A stretch of DNA of 64,000 nt from Primorskyibacter flagellatus (GCF_014638275.1 NZ_BMFJ01000001.1:2809537-2873536), one strand, 5' to 3'. Shown: positions 8,397 through 16,945, counted from the stretch's first letter. A program made the numbers and translations. Notes: generated by a model not told the origin, from the sequence alone.

Positions 8397-9617
8397 TCAG
8401 CGGGTGGCAGTTTCGTACCAGGCGATGATGGCGTCACGCTCCGCCGGTTCGATGAAACTCAGGTTCGCAGGGGGCATCGCGTGGCCCAGACCGGCCTGAA
8501 GGTAGATCGCGCGCGCCTGACGGGCGATCTGCGACTCCGTCTCGAGCCGCACGCCCTTGGGCGGCCAGTGCAACCCCTCCCAGGCCGGTTCGGCGGCGTG
8601 ACACATGGAACAGCGGCCAAGCACGATGTCATGCACGCGGTCGAACCCCTCTGCCTGCGCGAACCGCAGGGCGGCACCGGAGGCCTCCTCGGGTTCGTCG
8701 GCGCGGAACATCGGCGCGGTGGAGAGCCACATGACCAGGATGAACAGCAGGGCGGTGGCGAGCCAGGTCCAGGTCGGATTGCCCTTCCGGGCGTGGATCG
8801 TGTTGAAATAATGCCGGATCGTCACGCCCATAAGAAAGACGAGCGATGCGATGATCCAGTTGTATTCGCTCGCGAAGGCCAGCGGATAGTGGTTGGACAG
8901 CATCATGAAGATGACCGGCAGTGTCAGGTAGTTGTTGTGGGTCGACCGCTGCTTGGCGATCTTGCCGTATTTCGCATCCGGCACCCGCCCCGCGACAAGG
9001 TCCGCGACAACGATCCGCTGGTTCGGCATGATGATGAGGAAGACGTTCGCGCTCATCACCGTCGCGGTAAAAGCGCCGAGGTGCAGCAGCGCGGCGCGGC
9101 CCGAAAAGACATGGGTGTAGAAGTAGGCCATCCCGACAAGAATGACGTAGAGCGCCAGCATCAGGCGGGTGTTGTCCCCTCCGAACCGCGACTTGCACAG
9201 GAAATCGTAGACCACCCATCCAAAGGCGAGCGAGGCCAGCGAAATCAGGACCGCAACCGGGCCGGAGATGTCGGCGACGGCAGGGTCCACCAGGTAGAAC
9301 TCAGCCCCGAGATAGTAGACGAGGCAGAGCAACGCGAAGCCCGACAGCCAGGTCGCGTAGCTTTCCCATTTGAACCAGACAAGATCGTCAGGCATCCGTT
9401 CGGGCGCGACGAGGTATTTCTGGATGTGGTAAAAGCCGCCGCCATGCACCTGCCATTCCTCGCCATCCGCTCCGGAGGCGAGGTTGCGGTCCCGGTGCAG
9501 CCCCAGGTCCAGCGCGATGAAATAGAAGGAGGATCCGATCCAGGCGATCGCCGTGATGACGTGGACCCACCTGACCGCGAACTCCAGCCAGGCGCCCATG
9601 GCGGCAAAATCGTACAT
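8397..9617 (-). CDS. puuD: Urate hydroxylase PuuD with cytochrome c domain
   Basis: Membrane-bound urate oxidase of 406 aa that converts urate to 5-hydroxyisourate. The N-terminal part holds several transmembrane helices, beginning with WLEFAVRWVHVITAIAWIGSSFYF, a pattern shared with the urate hydroxylase family. The C-terminus carries a single CSMCH haem-c motif and an HAMPPANLSF segment with a likely Met haem ligand, so electrons go to the respiratory chain rather than to O2. An AGGAGA ribosome binding site selects the ATG at 9617 over one nine codons upstream. Other purine-catabolic genes (uraH, uraD, xdh) are not in the window. Confidence 0.88.
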   Translation of the reverse strand: MYDFAAMGAWLEFAVRWVHVITAIAWIGSSFYFIALDLGLHRDRNLASGADGEEWQVHGGGFYHIQKYLVAPERMPDDLVWFKWESYATWLSGFALLCLVYYLGAEFYLVDPAVADISGPVAVLISLASLAFGWVVYDFLCKSRFGGDNTRLMLALYVILVGMAYFYTHVFSGRAALLHLGAFTATVMSANVFLIIMPNQRIVVADLVAGRVPDAKYGKIAKQRSTHNNYLTLPVIFMMLSNHYPLAFASEYNWIIASLVFLMGVTIRHYFNTIHARKGNPTWTWLATALLFILVMWLSTAPMFRADEPEEASGAALRFAQAEGFDRVHDIVLGRCSMCHAAEPAWEGLHWPPKGVRLETESQIARQARAIYLQAGLGHAMPPANLSFIEPAERDAIIAWYETATR

Positions 9618-9751
9618 CTCTGTTCTCCTGTCCCGGTTCCGCAACTATATCCGGGTGCCCGCGATGGTCCATCGCGCCCGGCAAACCCTTGCACGGGCGC
9701 GATCCGGCCCCATCTACATTGCTGAACAATTGCACAAAAACGGAGATAGGG

Positions 9752-10993
9752 ATGGGCCTGCGACGGCAGCTGGATGAATTTTTCTCGGGGGACGCTGCCG
9801 GAGGGGTCTTTCTGATCCTGTCCGCCGCTGCGGCGATGATGATCGCCAACTCCTCGCTCTCGAACGCATACAACGGCGTGCTCGAGATGAACCTGTCGAT
9901 CCTGCTGAACGACGAAGGCCTGTCCAAGCCGTTGATATTGTGGATCAACGACGGTCTCATGGCGGTGTTTTTCCTGCTGGTCGGGCTTGAGTTGAAGCGC
10001 GAGCTGCTGGAAGGCAAGCTGAAGAACCCGCGCGACGTGATCCTGCCGGGCCTCGCCGCGGTCGGCGGCATGGCGGTTCCGGCGGTGATCTATACGGCGC
10101 TGAACTGGGGCAACCCCGCTACGATCACGGGCTGGGCCATTCCCGCGGCCACCGACATCGCCTTCGCGCTCGGGATTCTCGCTCTCGTCGGAAGCCGGGT
10201 TCCTTCGTCTCTCAAGATTTTCCTGCTGACGCTCGCGATCCTCGACGACATGGGTGCGATCATCATCATCGCGCTATTCTATACGGCGGACCTGAAAGTC
10301 GACTATCTGATGCTGGCCGCCATCCCGCTCGCCGTGATGGTGTTCCTGAACCACCGGGGCGTGCACCGGATCGCGCCCATCCTCCTGCTTGGCGCGGTGA
10401 TGTGGGTCTTCGTGCTGAAGTCCGGCGTGCACGCAACGCTCGCCGGCGTGGTCACCGCCTTTTTCATCCCGCTCAAGGACCGCTATGGCAAGAGCCCCCT
10501 GCACGCACTGGAGGACGGGCTTTCGCCGTATGTCTTCTACATGATCGTGCCGGTGTTCGCCTTTGCAAACGCGGGCGTCGTGCTGCACGGCCTCGGAACG
10601 GAGGAGCTGTTTGCCAGCCTCACCATCGGCATCGCGGCGGGGCTGTTCTTCGGCAAGATCGGCGGCGTGCTCGGTGTCACCTGGCTGATGGTCAGGATGG
10701 GCTGGGCGCGGCTGCCGAATGGCGCGACCTGGATGCACATGCTCGGCGTCTCGGCGCTGGCGGGTATCGGGTTTACCATGTCGCTGTTCATCGGCACGCT
10801 GAGCTTCCCGGATGCGACCCAGATGAACGAGGTCCGGCTCGGGGTTCTGGGCGGGTCGGCCATTGCGGCGGTGTTCGGTTACCTTGTGCTGCGCATGGCC
10901 CCCTCGGCAGAGGTCGGGGTCCGGAAGGCAGCCAGCACGGACACGCCGATCACGCCGGGCTCCACGACAACGGCAGGCCAGACCGGCGCCTGA
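9752..10993 (+). CDS. nhaA: Na+/H+ antiporter NhaA
   Basis: Inner-membrane antiporter (413 aa) exchanging external protons for internal sodium; supports pH and salt homeostasis, which fits a marine lifestyle. The family signatures are clear: WAIPAATDIAFALGIL with the conserved Asp, and LAILDDMGAIIIIALFY with the paired Asp residues that bind Na+. About 11-12 hydrophobic segments run through the protein. The start at 9752 follows a GGAGATAGGG ribosome binding site; an upstream ATG would add 21 unlikely residues. Transcribed alone, divergent from puuD. Confidence 0.96.
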   Translation: MGLRRQLDEFFSGDAAGGVFLILSAAAAMMIANSSLSNAYNGVLEMNLSILLNDEGLSKPLILWINDGLMAVFFLLVGLELKRELLEGKLKNPRDVILPGLAAVGGMAVPAVIYTALNWGNPATITGWAIPAATDIAFALGILALVGSRVPSSLKIFLLTLAILDDMGAIIIIALFYTADLKVDYLMLAAIPLAVMVFLNHRGVHRIAPILLLGAVMWVFVLKSGVHATLAGVVTAFFIPLKDRYGKSPLHALEDGLSPYVFYMIVPVFAFANAGVVLHGLGTEELFASLTIGIAAGLFFGKIGGVLGVTWLMVRMGWARLPNGATWMHMLGVSALAGIGFTMSLFIGTLSFPDATQMNEVRLGVLGGSAIAAVFGYLVLRMAPSAEVGVRKAASTDTPITPGSTTTAGQTGA

Positions 10994-11002
10994 GGGCGCC
11001 GG
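10983..11002. terminator. Hairpin between nhaA and D-amino acid transaminase
   Basis: A perfect 8-bp stem (CCGGCGCC / GGCGCCGG) with a TGAG loop encloses the nhaA stop codon, between two convergent genes. No T-run follows, so it may act in a Rho-independent manner only weakly or serve as an RNA 3' end stabiliser. Confidence 0.45.
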
Positions 11003-11024
11003 CGCTGCGGAAGGCGGTCCGGGA

Positions 11025-11885
11025 TCAGATCGCCTTCTTGCGGCTTTCGTCGATATAGATCTCGCGCAGGCGCAGGGCGATGCGCCCCGGTTTGCCCTCG
11101 CCGACGGTCTCTCCGTCGATCTTCACCACCGGCTGTACGAAAGTCGTGGCAGACGTGATGAAGGCCTCGTCGGCCTCCTGCGCCTCCGCGATGGTGAAGC
11201 CGCGCTCCTCGACCTCCATCTGCGCCTCCTTCGCCAGCCGCAGGACGGCGGCGCGGGTGATGCCGTGCAGGATGTCGTTGGAGAGCTGGCGGGTGATGAT
11301 CTTGCCGCCCTTCACGATGTAGGCGTTGTTCGAGGTGCCTTCGGTCACCACACCGTCCTCCACCATCCAGGCGTCATCCGCGCCCGCCTTCTTGGCCATC
11401 ATCTTGCCCATTGAGGGATAGAGCAGCTGGACCGTCTTGATGTCGCGCCGCGCCCATCTCAGGTCGTCGATGGAGATCACGCTGATCCCGGTCGTGGCAG
11501 CGGGCGCATTGGCAAGGTTCTTCGACTGGGTGAACAGAACCAGCGAAGACGGCACCTCCGCCGGATCGGGGAAGGCGAAGTCGCGGTCCACGGGCGCGCC
11601 GCGGGTGATCTGCAGATAGATGCCGCCTTCGGTCAGATCGTTCAGGCGCACCAGTTCGCGGTGAATTTCCAGCAGTTCGTCGATCGTGACGGGGGAGGCC
11701 ATGTCGAGCTCTGTCAGCGACCGCTCCAGGCGCTTTGCGTGGCCGTCGAAGTCCACCAGCTTGCCGTCCAGCACGGAGGTCACTTCGTAAACCCCGTCCG
11801 CCATCAGGAAACCGCGGTCGAAGACCGAGATCTTCGCTTCGGCTTCAGGGACATAGTCGCCGTTCACATAGACGGTGCGGGTCAT
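11025..11885 (-). CDS. dat: D-amino acid transaminase (class IV PLP aminotransferase)
   Basis: PLP enzyme of 286 aa interconverting D-amino acids and 2-oxo acids (D-alanine/D-glutamate type). The fold-type IV features are present: GFLMADGVYEV near the N-terminus, the region DIKTVQLLYP containing the Schiff-base Lys, and EGTSNNAYIV that holds the cofactor phosphate, followed by HGITR. A GAGGAGA ribosome binding site selects the ATG at 11885, 13 bp after dgcA. Being third in the dgcN-dgcA operon, it probably feeds D-amino groups into D-glutamate. Branched-chain aminotransferase is the main alternative, but the length and motif set favour Dat. Confidence 0.88.
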   Translation of the reverse strand: MTRTVYVNGDYVPEAEAKISVFDRGFLMADGVYEVTSVLDGKLVDFDGHAKRLERSLTELDMASPVTIDELLEIHRELVRLNDLTEGGIYLQITRGAPVDRDFAFPDPAEVPSSLVLFTQSKNLANAPAATTGISVISIDDLRWARRDIKTVQLLYPSMGKMMAKKAGADDAWMVEDGVVTEGTSNNAYIVKGGKIITRQLSNDILHGITRAAVLRLAKEAQMEVEERGFTIAEAQEADEAFITSATTFVQPVVKIDGETVGEGKPGRIALRLREIYIDESRKKAI

Positions 11886-11898
11886 CTCTTTCTCCTCG

Positions 11899-12864
11899 TC
11901 AGCCCCAGAGCGCCGGCTCGGGCGGGTGGACGCCGCGGTCGTCGAACCGCAGCGGCGTGTCGCGGTCTTGGGCCAGCAGCAGCGGGCCGTCAAGGTCCGT
12001 CACCATCGCGCCCTGCGCCACCAGAACGGCGGGGGCCATGGCGAGCGATGAACCCACCATGCAGCCGACCATAATGCGATAACCCTCGGCCAGTGCGGCC
12101 TCGCGCAGGGCCAATGCCTCCGTCAGGCCGCCGGTCTTGTCGAGCTTGATGTTCACCACGTCGTACTTGCCCTTCAGCGCGGGAAGGGAGGCGCGGTCAT
12201 GGCAGCTTTCGTCGGCACAGACCGGCACGGGGCGGGTCATTCCGATCAGCGCCTCATCCTCTCCGGCGGGCAGGGGCTGTTCGACCAGTGCCACGCCGAG
12301 CCGGACGAGATGCGGGGCGAGGTCGGAGTAGACCTCCGCCGACCAGCCTTCGTTTGCATCCACGATGATCTTCGCATCCGGGGCGCCGCGCCGCACGGCC
12401 TCCAGCCGGGGCATGTCGTCGGGCGTTCCCAGCTTGATCTTCAGCATCGGGCGATGTGCATGTTTGCGCGCGGCCGCCTCCATCTGCGCGGGTTCGGCGA
12501 GGGACAGGGTGAAGGCTGTGATCTCGGGTCCCGGCGCGGTCAGCCCGGCGAGGTCCCAGGCGCGCAGGCCCTGTGTCTTGCACTCCAGATCCCAGAGCGC
12601 GCAGTCCACCGCGTTGCGGGCGGCCCCGGCAGGCAGCAAATCCTGCAGCGCCGCTCGGTCCAGCGGAAGGCGCAGACCCTCGATCTCCCGCGTCACCGAC
12701 TCCAGCGTTTCACCGTATCGCGCGTAGGGGACGCATTCGCCGCGCCCGGTCACGCCGCTCTCGGTCACCGAAACCGTCAGCACCTTGGCCTCCGTCCGGC
12801 TGCCGCGGCTGATCGTAAAGACCTCTGCCAGCGGGAATGTGTCCGCCGTCACCCTGATGTCCAA
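11899..12864 (-). CDS. dgcA: N-acetyl-D-glutamate racemase DgcA (enolase superfamily)
   Basis: A 321-aa member of the enolase superfamily, muconate-lactonising subgroup, long annotated as L-Ala-D/L-Glu epimerase. Visible are the KIKLG Lys pair region (about residue 142), the metal ligand IVDANEGW (residue 168), a VEQPL Glu and the second catalytic Lys in IKLDKTGG (about residue 247). When paired with a dgcN gene, as here, the family racemises N-acetyl-D-glutamate to the L form in a D-glutamate catabolic route described for marine Proteobacteria. It sits 81 bp after dgcN, with a dispersed repeat between them. Confidence 0.85.
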   Translation of the reverse strand: MDIRVTADTFPLAEVFTISRGSRTEAKVLTVSVTESGVTGRGECVPYARYGETLESVTREIEGLRLPLDRAALQDLLPAGAARNAVDCALWDLECKTQGLRAWDLAGLTAPGPEITAFTLSLAEPAQMEAAARKHAHRPMLKIKLGTPDDMPRLEAVRRGAPDAKIIVDANEGWSAEVYSDLAPHLVRLGVALVEQPLPAGEDEALIGMTRPVPVCADESCHDRASLPALKGKYDVVNIKLDKTGGLTEALALREAALAEGYRIMVGCMVGSSLAMAPAVLVAQGAMVTDLDGPLLLAQDRDTPLRFDDRGVHPPEPALWG

Positions 12865-12876
12865 GCGTCCACCCCT

Positions 12877-12911
12877 TCATCTTGCGAGAAATACTCCCGC
12901 CGGAGGCATCC
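12877..12911 (-). repeat. Dispersed intergenic element with CCTCCGGCGGG core, copy 1
   Basis: Read on the minus strand this is GCCTCCGGCGGGAGTATTT followed by a CAAGATGAAG tail. The CTCC...GGAG arms form a short hairpin followed by TATTT. A second copy lies at 25159-25180. I recall this type of element from many Rhodobacteraceae intergenic regions. Here it separates dgcN from dgcA. Confidence 0.55.
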
Positions 12912-12945
12912 CGAAGGGGCCACCGGCGGCTTGATCGGGATCAGC

Positions 12946-13950
12946 CTAGCCGAGCGCCACCAGAGCATCCACCAGCTTGCCCGCGCCAAAGCGGTAGGGG
13001 TCGGTGGCGGGCAGGCCCATGCGGGATTCGAGCTCGGCCAGGTAGGCCTTTGCCTCGTCCTCGCCCATGTGCTGGGTGTTGACCGATATTCCGACGACCT
13101 CGCAGGCCGGGTTCGCCACGCGGGCCAGCGGCAGTGCCGTGTCGCGCAGTTGTTCCAGCGTCGGCAGCTTGTAACCGGGCAGACCGCGCATGTGGTCGCG
13201 GGTCGGTTCGTGGCAGAGGATCAGCGCATCCGGCTGACCGCCGTGCACCAGCGCAAGGGTCACGCCGGAGTAGGAGACGTGGAACAGCGACCCCTGTCCT
13301 TCGATCATGTCCCAGTGGTCGGGATCGTTGTCGGGGGTCAGCCATTCGATCGACCCGGCCATGAAGTCGGCGATCACGGCGTCCAGCGGAACGCCGTTGC
13401 CGGTGATCAGGATGCCGGTCTGCCCGGTCGCGCGGAAAGAGGACTTGAGGCCGCGTTCCTTCATCTCACGGTCCACGCAGAGCGCGGTGTACATCTTGCC
13501 GATGGAGCAGTCGGTGCCGACAGCCAGCATCCGCTTGCCGGTCCGCTTCTCTCCGTTTGCGATCGGGTATTTGACGGATGGCACGCGCACGTCATGCAGG
13601 GTGCGGCCCGTCGCCTCGGCCACGGCTTTCAGGTCGGGCTCGTCGCGCAGCAGGTTGTGCAGACCGGAGGCGAGGTCGAAGCCTTCCTCGAGCGCCTCGA
13701 CCAGCACCTTTTTCCAGGCGGCCGAAATCACGCCGCCGCGGTTGGCGACACCGATCACCAGCGTCTTGGCACCGGCGGCCTTGGCTTCCGCCAGCGTCAT
13801 GTCCGGCAGTTTCATATCGGCCTTGCAGCCTTCCATCCGGAACTGGCCGACGGCGTTGTCGGGGCGCCAGTCACGGATGCCCTGGGCCACCTTCGCGGCC
13901 AGCATGTCGGGGGCATCGCCTAGAAACAGCAGGTAGGGGGTCTCGATCAT
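12946..13950 (-). CDS. dgcN: D-glutamate N-acetyltransferase DgcN (DUF1611 family)
   Basis: A 334-aa protein with a P-loop-like fold. The N-terminus reads LLFLGDAPDMLAAKVAQGI, the central GTDCSIGKMYTAL segment (about residue 145) resembles a nucleotide or CoA-binding loop, and ATGQTGILITGNGVPLDAVIADF follows. DUF1611 proteins adjacent to dgcA act as D-glutamate N-acetyltransferases. An open frame continues far upstream, but it runs antisense to the malyl-CoA lyase gene; the family start is the ATG at 13950 with GGAGCTGCCCCCC upstream. First gene of the dgcN-dgcA-dat operon, divergent from mcl1. Confidence 0.86.
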   Translation of the reverse strand: MIETPYLLFLGDAPDMLAAKVAQGIRDWRPDNAVGQFRMEGCKADMKLPDMTLAEAKAAGAKTLVIGVANRGGVISAAWKKVLVEALEEGFDLASGLHNLLRDEPDLKAVAEATGRTLHDVRVPSVKYPIANGEKRTGKRMLAVGTDCSIGKMYTALCVDREMKERGLKSSFRATGQTGILITGNGVPLDAVIADFMAGSIEWLTPDNDPDHWDMIEGQGSLFHVSYSGVTLALVHGGQPDALILCHEPTRDHMRGLPGYKLPTLEQLRDTALPLARVANPACEVVGISVNTQHMGEDEAKAYLAELESRMGLPATDPYRFGAGKLVDALVALG

Positions 13951-14217
13951 GGGGGGCAGCTCCTTCACTTTCGGCGATCCTGCGCGATTCCCGGCGGGAT
14001 TGCTTTGCAATTCCACGCCGAAACCGGCGCATCGAGGGATATTCTTCGGTGAATGCGTCGCAGGACAGGACAGTCTTGCGTCACGATCCTTTCCGACCGC
14101 CGATCCTGCAATTGTGGCAGGCCCTTGCTGCAGCGCAATATCCGGTTGCGGAAATCTCTGTAATTTAATAACCCTGAGCCGAGATAATACGCAATTTCCT
14201 TGCTTTAGGAGCCCCAT

Positions 14218-15180
14218 ATGTCCTTCCGCATCCAGCCGACGCCCCCTGCCCGCCCGAACCGCTGCCAGCTGTTCGGCCCGGGGTCCAACACCAAGCTGCC
14301 GCCCAAGATGGCGGCCTCGGCGGCGGATGTGATCAACTTGGATCTCGAGGACGCGGTTGCACCCGACGACAAGCCGCAGGCGCGCAAGCTGATCATCGAG
14401 GCGATCGGCGACATCGACTGGGGTAACAAGACGCTGTCGGTGCGGATCAACGGGCTGGACACGCCTTACTGGTATCGCGACGTTGTCGATCTGGTCGAGC
14501 AGGCCGGCGAACGGCTGGACATGATCATGATCCCCAAGGTCGGCTGCGCGGCGGACATCTATGCTGTGGATGCGCTGATTTCGTCCATCGAGGCGGCGAA
14601 GGGGCGCAAGAAGCGCCTCGCGCTTGAGGTCATCATCGAATCCGCCGCCGGCATTGCGCATGTGGAGGAGATCGCGGCGGCCTCTCCGCGCCTTCAGGCC
14701 ATGAGCCTTGGCGCGGCGGATTTCGCGGCCTCCATGGGGATGCAGACGACCGGGATCGGCGGCACGCAGGAGGATTACTACATGCTGCGGGAGGGACAGA
14801 AATACTGGTCCGATCCCTGGCACTGGGCGCAGACCGCCATTGTCGCGGCCTGCCGGACGCACGGGCTGCTGCCGGTGGACGGGCCGTTTGGCGATTTCTC
14901 GGACCCCGAGGGATTCAAGGCGCAGGCGCTGCGGTCTGCCACCCTTGGCATGGTCGGGAAATGGGCGATCCATCCCAACCAGATCGCGCTCGCGAACGAG
15001 GTCTTCACCCCGCCCGAGGCCAAGGTCACCGAAGCGAAGGAGATCCTTGCCGCGATGGAAGAGGCGCAGAAATCCGGCGCCGGTGCCGTGGTCTACAAGG
15101 GCCGCCTGGTCGACATCGCGTCGATCAAGCAGGCCGAGGTGATCGTGAAACAGGCGGAGATGATCGCGAAATCTGCCTGA
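14218..15180 (+). CDS. mcl1: L-malyl-CoA / beta-methylmalyl-CoA lyase
   Basis: Mg2+-dependent CitE-like TIM-barrel enzyme of 320 aa that cleaves malyl-CoA to glyoxylate plus acetyl-CoA, and beta-methylmalyl-CoA to glyoxylate plus propionyl-CoA, a step of the ethylmalonyl-CoA pathway in Rhodobacterales. Landmarks are RCQLFGPGSNTKLPPKMAASAADVINLDLEDAV with the catalytic acidic residues, VRINGLDTP, LEVIIESAAGI and GKWAIHPNQI near the C-terminus. The start follows a TAGGAG ribosome binding site. The gene is divergent from dgcN across 267 bp and is followed by a hairpin terminator. Confidence 0.93.
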   Translation: MSFRIQPTPPARPNRCQLFGPGSNTKLPPKMAASAADVINLDLEDAVAPDDKPQARKLIIEAIGDIDWGNKTLSVRINGLDTPYWYRDVVDLVEQAGERLDMIMIPKVGCAADIYAVDALISSIEAAKGRKKRLALEVIIESAAGIAHVEEIAAASPRLQAMSLGAADFAASMGMQTTGIGGTQEDYYMLREGQKYWSDPWHWAQTAIVAACRTHGLLPVDGPFGDFSDPEGFKAQALRSATLGMVGKWAIHPNQIALANEVFTPPEAKVTEAKEILAAMEEAQKSGAGAVVYKGRLVDIASIKQAEVIVKQAEMIAKSA

Positions 15181-15217
15181 ACGCGGCCGCAGGGTCACGC
15201 GGATATGACCCCGCGGC

Positions 15218-15240
15218 GGGCCGGACACCACGTCCGGCCC
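15218..15240 (+). terminator. Hairpin terminator after malyl-CoA lyase
   Basis: A perfect 9-bp GC-rich stem (GGGCCGGAC / GTCCGGCCC) with an ACCAC loop, 38 bp after the mcl1 stop, followed by CTTGG. It lacks a long T-run, which is common for terminators in GC-rich alphaproteobacteria. Confidence 0.55.
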
Positions 15241-15297
15241 CTTGGCATGGCCGGGGGACGGGCTAAAACAGGGGGGCTGCATTCCAAGAGGACCCCG

Positions 15298-15804
15298 ATG
15301 CGCCTGACCCTTGCCCTGATCGCCTGCACCGCCGCCCTGCCCTTCGCGGCCCCCGCCCATGCGGAGGTGGTGGAGAACGACGTCATCAAGGTGTTCGAGG
15401 GCCAATGGGTTCAGTCCAAAGACCCGACCCAGAACGGGTTGCTGATGTACCTGACCCAGGAACGGTCCTCCGTCGGCGAGTATTTCTCGATCCGCTGCGA
15501 GGACGCGGTGCCGTCGGTCCGCATTGCCTATCCCAAGCGGCGGTCCGGCAAGGACATCGGTCTGACGGTGGATGGCAGCCAGCAGCGGGTGGCCGCCCGG
15601 TTCACCGGAAAGACCAAGGACGTCAGCTTTTCCAAGGGCAACCTCTTCGGCTACGCGCTTGAGTTCCCGGACGCAGCCAGCCGCGACGCCTTTCTCGCGT
15701 CGCTGCGCGGCGGCACCATGCTGGTGGTCGAAGGCCAGACCCTGCCGGTCGACCTGAAAGGGGCGGGGCAGGCGGTTGCAGAACAGGCGGCCTACTGCGG
15801 CTGA
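15298..15804 (+). CDS. Hypothetical secreted protein, 168 aa
   Basis: A small exported protein with a clear Sec signal peptide (MRLTLALIACTAALPFAAPAHA, cleavage after AHA at about residue 22). The mature part contains two cysteines, one in SIRCEDAVPSV and one as the penultimate residue, which could form a disulfide. The chain alternates polar and hydrophobic residues in a beta-rich manner, loosely like IalB-type invasion proteins, but I do not assign a family. An AGAGG ribosome binding site supports the ATG at 15298. Its stop codon directly abuts that of the convergent Lrp gene. Confidence 0.75.
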   Translation: MRLTLALIACTAALPFAAPAHAEVVENDVIKVFEGQWVQSKDPTQNGLLMYLTQERSSVGEYFSIRCEDAVPSVRIAYPKRRSGKDIGLTVDGSQQRVAARFTGKTKDVSFSKGNLFGYALEFPDAASRDAFLASLRGGTMLVVEGQTLPVDLKGAGQAVAEQAAYCG

Positions 15805-16248
15805 TCAGGCCCGTTCGTCCTTGGGCGAGGCCATGACGACGTAGGACGTGATGGAACTCACCTGCGGGACGGTCCCCAGAACCTCCGTATGGAAGGCCTT
15901 GTAGGCGGTGAGGTCCGCCGCCTCGATCCGCAGGATGTATTCCCACGCGCCGGTGATGTTGTGGCATTCCCGCACTTCCGGAGATCGGGAGATCGCGCGT
16001 TCAAACGCCTCCTGCGCGGCCTTGGTGTGAGTGTTCAGGCCGACCGTGACGTAGGCCGTGAAACCGATCCCGGTCTTGATCGGGTCGAGAACGGCGCGAT
16101 ACCCCTTGATGACGCCGCTGCGTTCCAGCTCCTGCACCCGCCGCAGGCAGGCGGAGGGCGAGAGGCCGACGCGGGCTGCCAGATCGAGGTTGGAGATGCG
16201 GCCATCCCTCGTCAGTTCGCGCAATATCTTTCGGTTCATGTCGTCCAT
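15805..16248 (-). CDS. Lrp/AsnC family transcriptional regulator
   Basis: A 147-aa feast/famine regulator. The winged HTH (residues 5-60) has the Lrp signature ILRELTRDGRISNLDLAARVGLSPSACLRRVQELE, followed by the RAM ligand-binding domain with GAWEYILRIEA. The start MDDMNRK is family-typical; an upstream ATG is rejected as it adds an unrelated 16 residues. It is divergent from a LysE-type exporter, the usual Lrp-exporter arrangement in which amino acid binding induces the exporter. An inverted repeat lies just upstream of its start. Confidence 0.93.
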   Translation of the reverse strand: MDDMNRKILRELTRDGRISNLDLAARVGLSPSACLRRVQELERSGVIKGYRAVLDPIKTGIGFTAYVTVGLNTHTKAAQEAFERAISRSPEVRECHNITGAWEYILRIEAADLTAYKAFHTEVLGTVPQVSSITSYVVMASPKDERA

Positions 16249-16250
16249 GA

Positions 16251-16266
16251 GTGCATTATGTTGCAC
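16251..16266. promoter_or_regulatory. Inverted repeat, probable Lrp operator
   Basis: GTGCA-TTATGT-TGCAC, two perfect 5-bp arms around six bases, lies directly next to the Lrp start codon in the 97-bp region shared with lysE. A related TTATGCAACCCGCTGCAC follows further to the right. Position and symmetry suggest an operator of the Lrp-type regulator. Confidence 0.4.
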
Positions 16267-16345
16267 GCAGACACTCTGATCCAGAACTTTATGCAACCCG
16301 CTGCACCCCTGTCCGGCCTAGTCTGCCGGCAAAAGGATGGTGGTG

Positions 16346-16942
16346 ATGAGTTTCGATCTGATGCTGGCCCTCGGGGCCTTCTGCCTGGTGTCCACGATCA
16401 CGCCGGGGCCCAACAACATGATGGTGATGGCCTCGGGTGCCAATTTCGGTTACCTGCGCACACTTCCGCATATGGTCGGCATTGCCTTCGGCATGCTGGT
16501 GATGACGCTGCTGGTCGGTGCGGGACTGATCCGGGTGTTCGACCTCTTCCCGCCCGCGCATACGATCCTGACCGTGGCCAGCGTCGCCTACCTGCTTTAT
16601 CTCGCGTGGAAGATCGCCCATTCCGCAGCGCCCAAGGGGCGAAAAAGTACGTCCGGCAAGCCGCTGAACGTCCTGCAGGCGGCACTGTTCCAGTGGGTCA
16701 ATCCGAAGGCCTGGAGCATGGCGCTGACTGCCATCACCGTCTACGCGGCGGACCGGAGCTTCTGGGCGATCGCGGTGGTCGGGCTGACCTTCTTCGCGGT
16801 CTGCATCCCCTCCGTCTCGGTCTGGACGGTGCTGGGACAGCAGATGCGGCGGTTCCTGACGAATCCGAAGCGGCTCAGGGCGTTCAACTGGACCATGGCA
16901 GCGCTATTGGTGGCGTCGCTCTATCCGGTGCTCTACCACTAG
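16346..16942 (+). CDS. LysE/RhtB family amino acid exporter
   Basis: Inner-membrane exporter of about 198 aa with six predicted helices. The family motif STITPGPNNMMVMASGANFGY appears in the first helix-loop, and QWVNPKAWSMAL marks the second half. An AAAAGG ribosome binding site is best spaced for the ATG at 16346; an ATG nine bases earlier overlaps that site. It is divergently paired with an Lrp-type regulator, so amino-acid-induced export is likely; the exact substrate is unknown. Confidence 0.92.
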   Translation: MSFDLMLALGAFCLVSTITPGPNNMMVMASGANFGYLRTLPHMVGIAFGMLVMTLLVGAGLIRVFDLFPPAHTILTVASVAYLLYLAWKIAHSAAPKGRKSTSGKPLNVLQAALFQWVNPKAWSMALTAITVYAADRSFWAIAVVGLTFFAVCIPSVSVWTVLGQQMRRFLTNPKRLRAFNWTMAALLVASLYPVLYH

Positions 16943-16945
16943 CGC

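Noticed and set aside
8373..9725. 450-codon plus-strand open frame across puuD
   Set aside because: Antisense shadow of the membrane protein gene; the translation is His/Arg/Gln-rich and matches no family.
13951..15405. Long open frame extending dgcN upstream to an 819-residue product
   Set aside because: The extension lies entirely antisense to the malyl-CoA lyase gene and adds Arg/Gly/His-rich sequence without any family match; dgcN starts at 13950.
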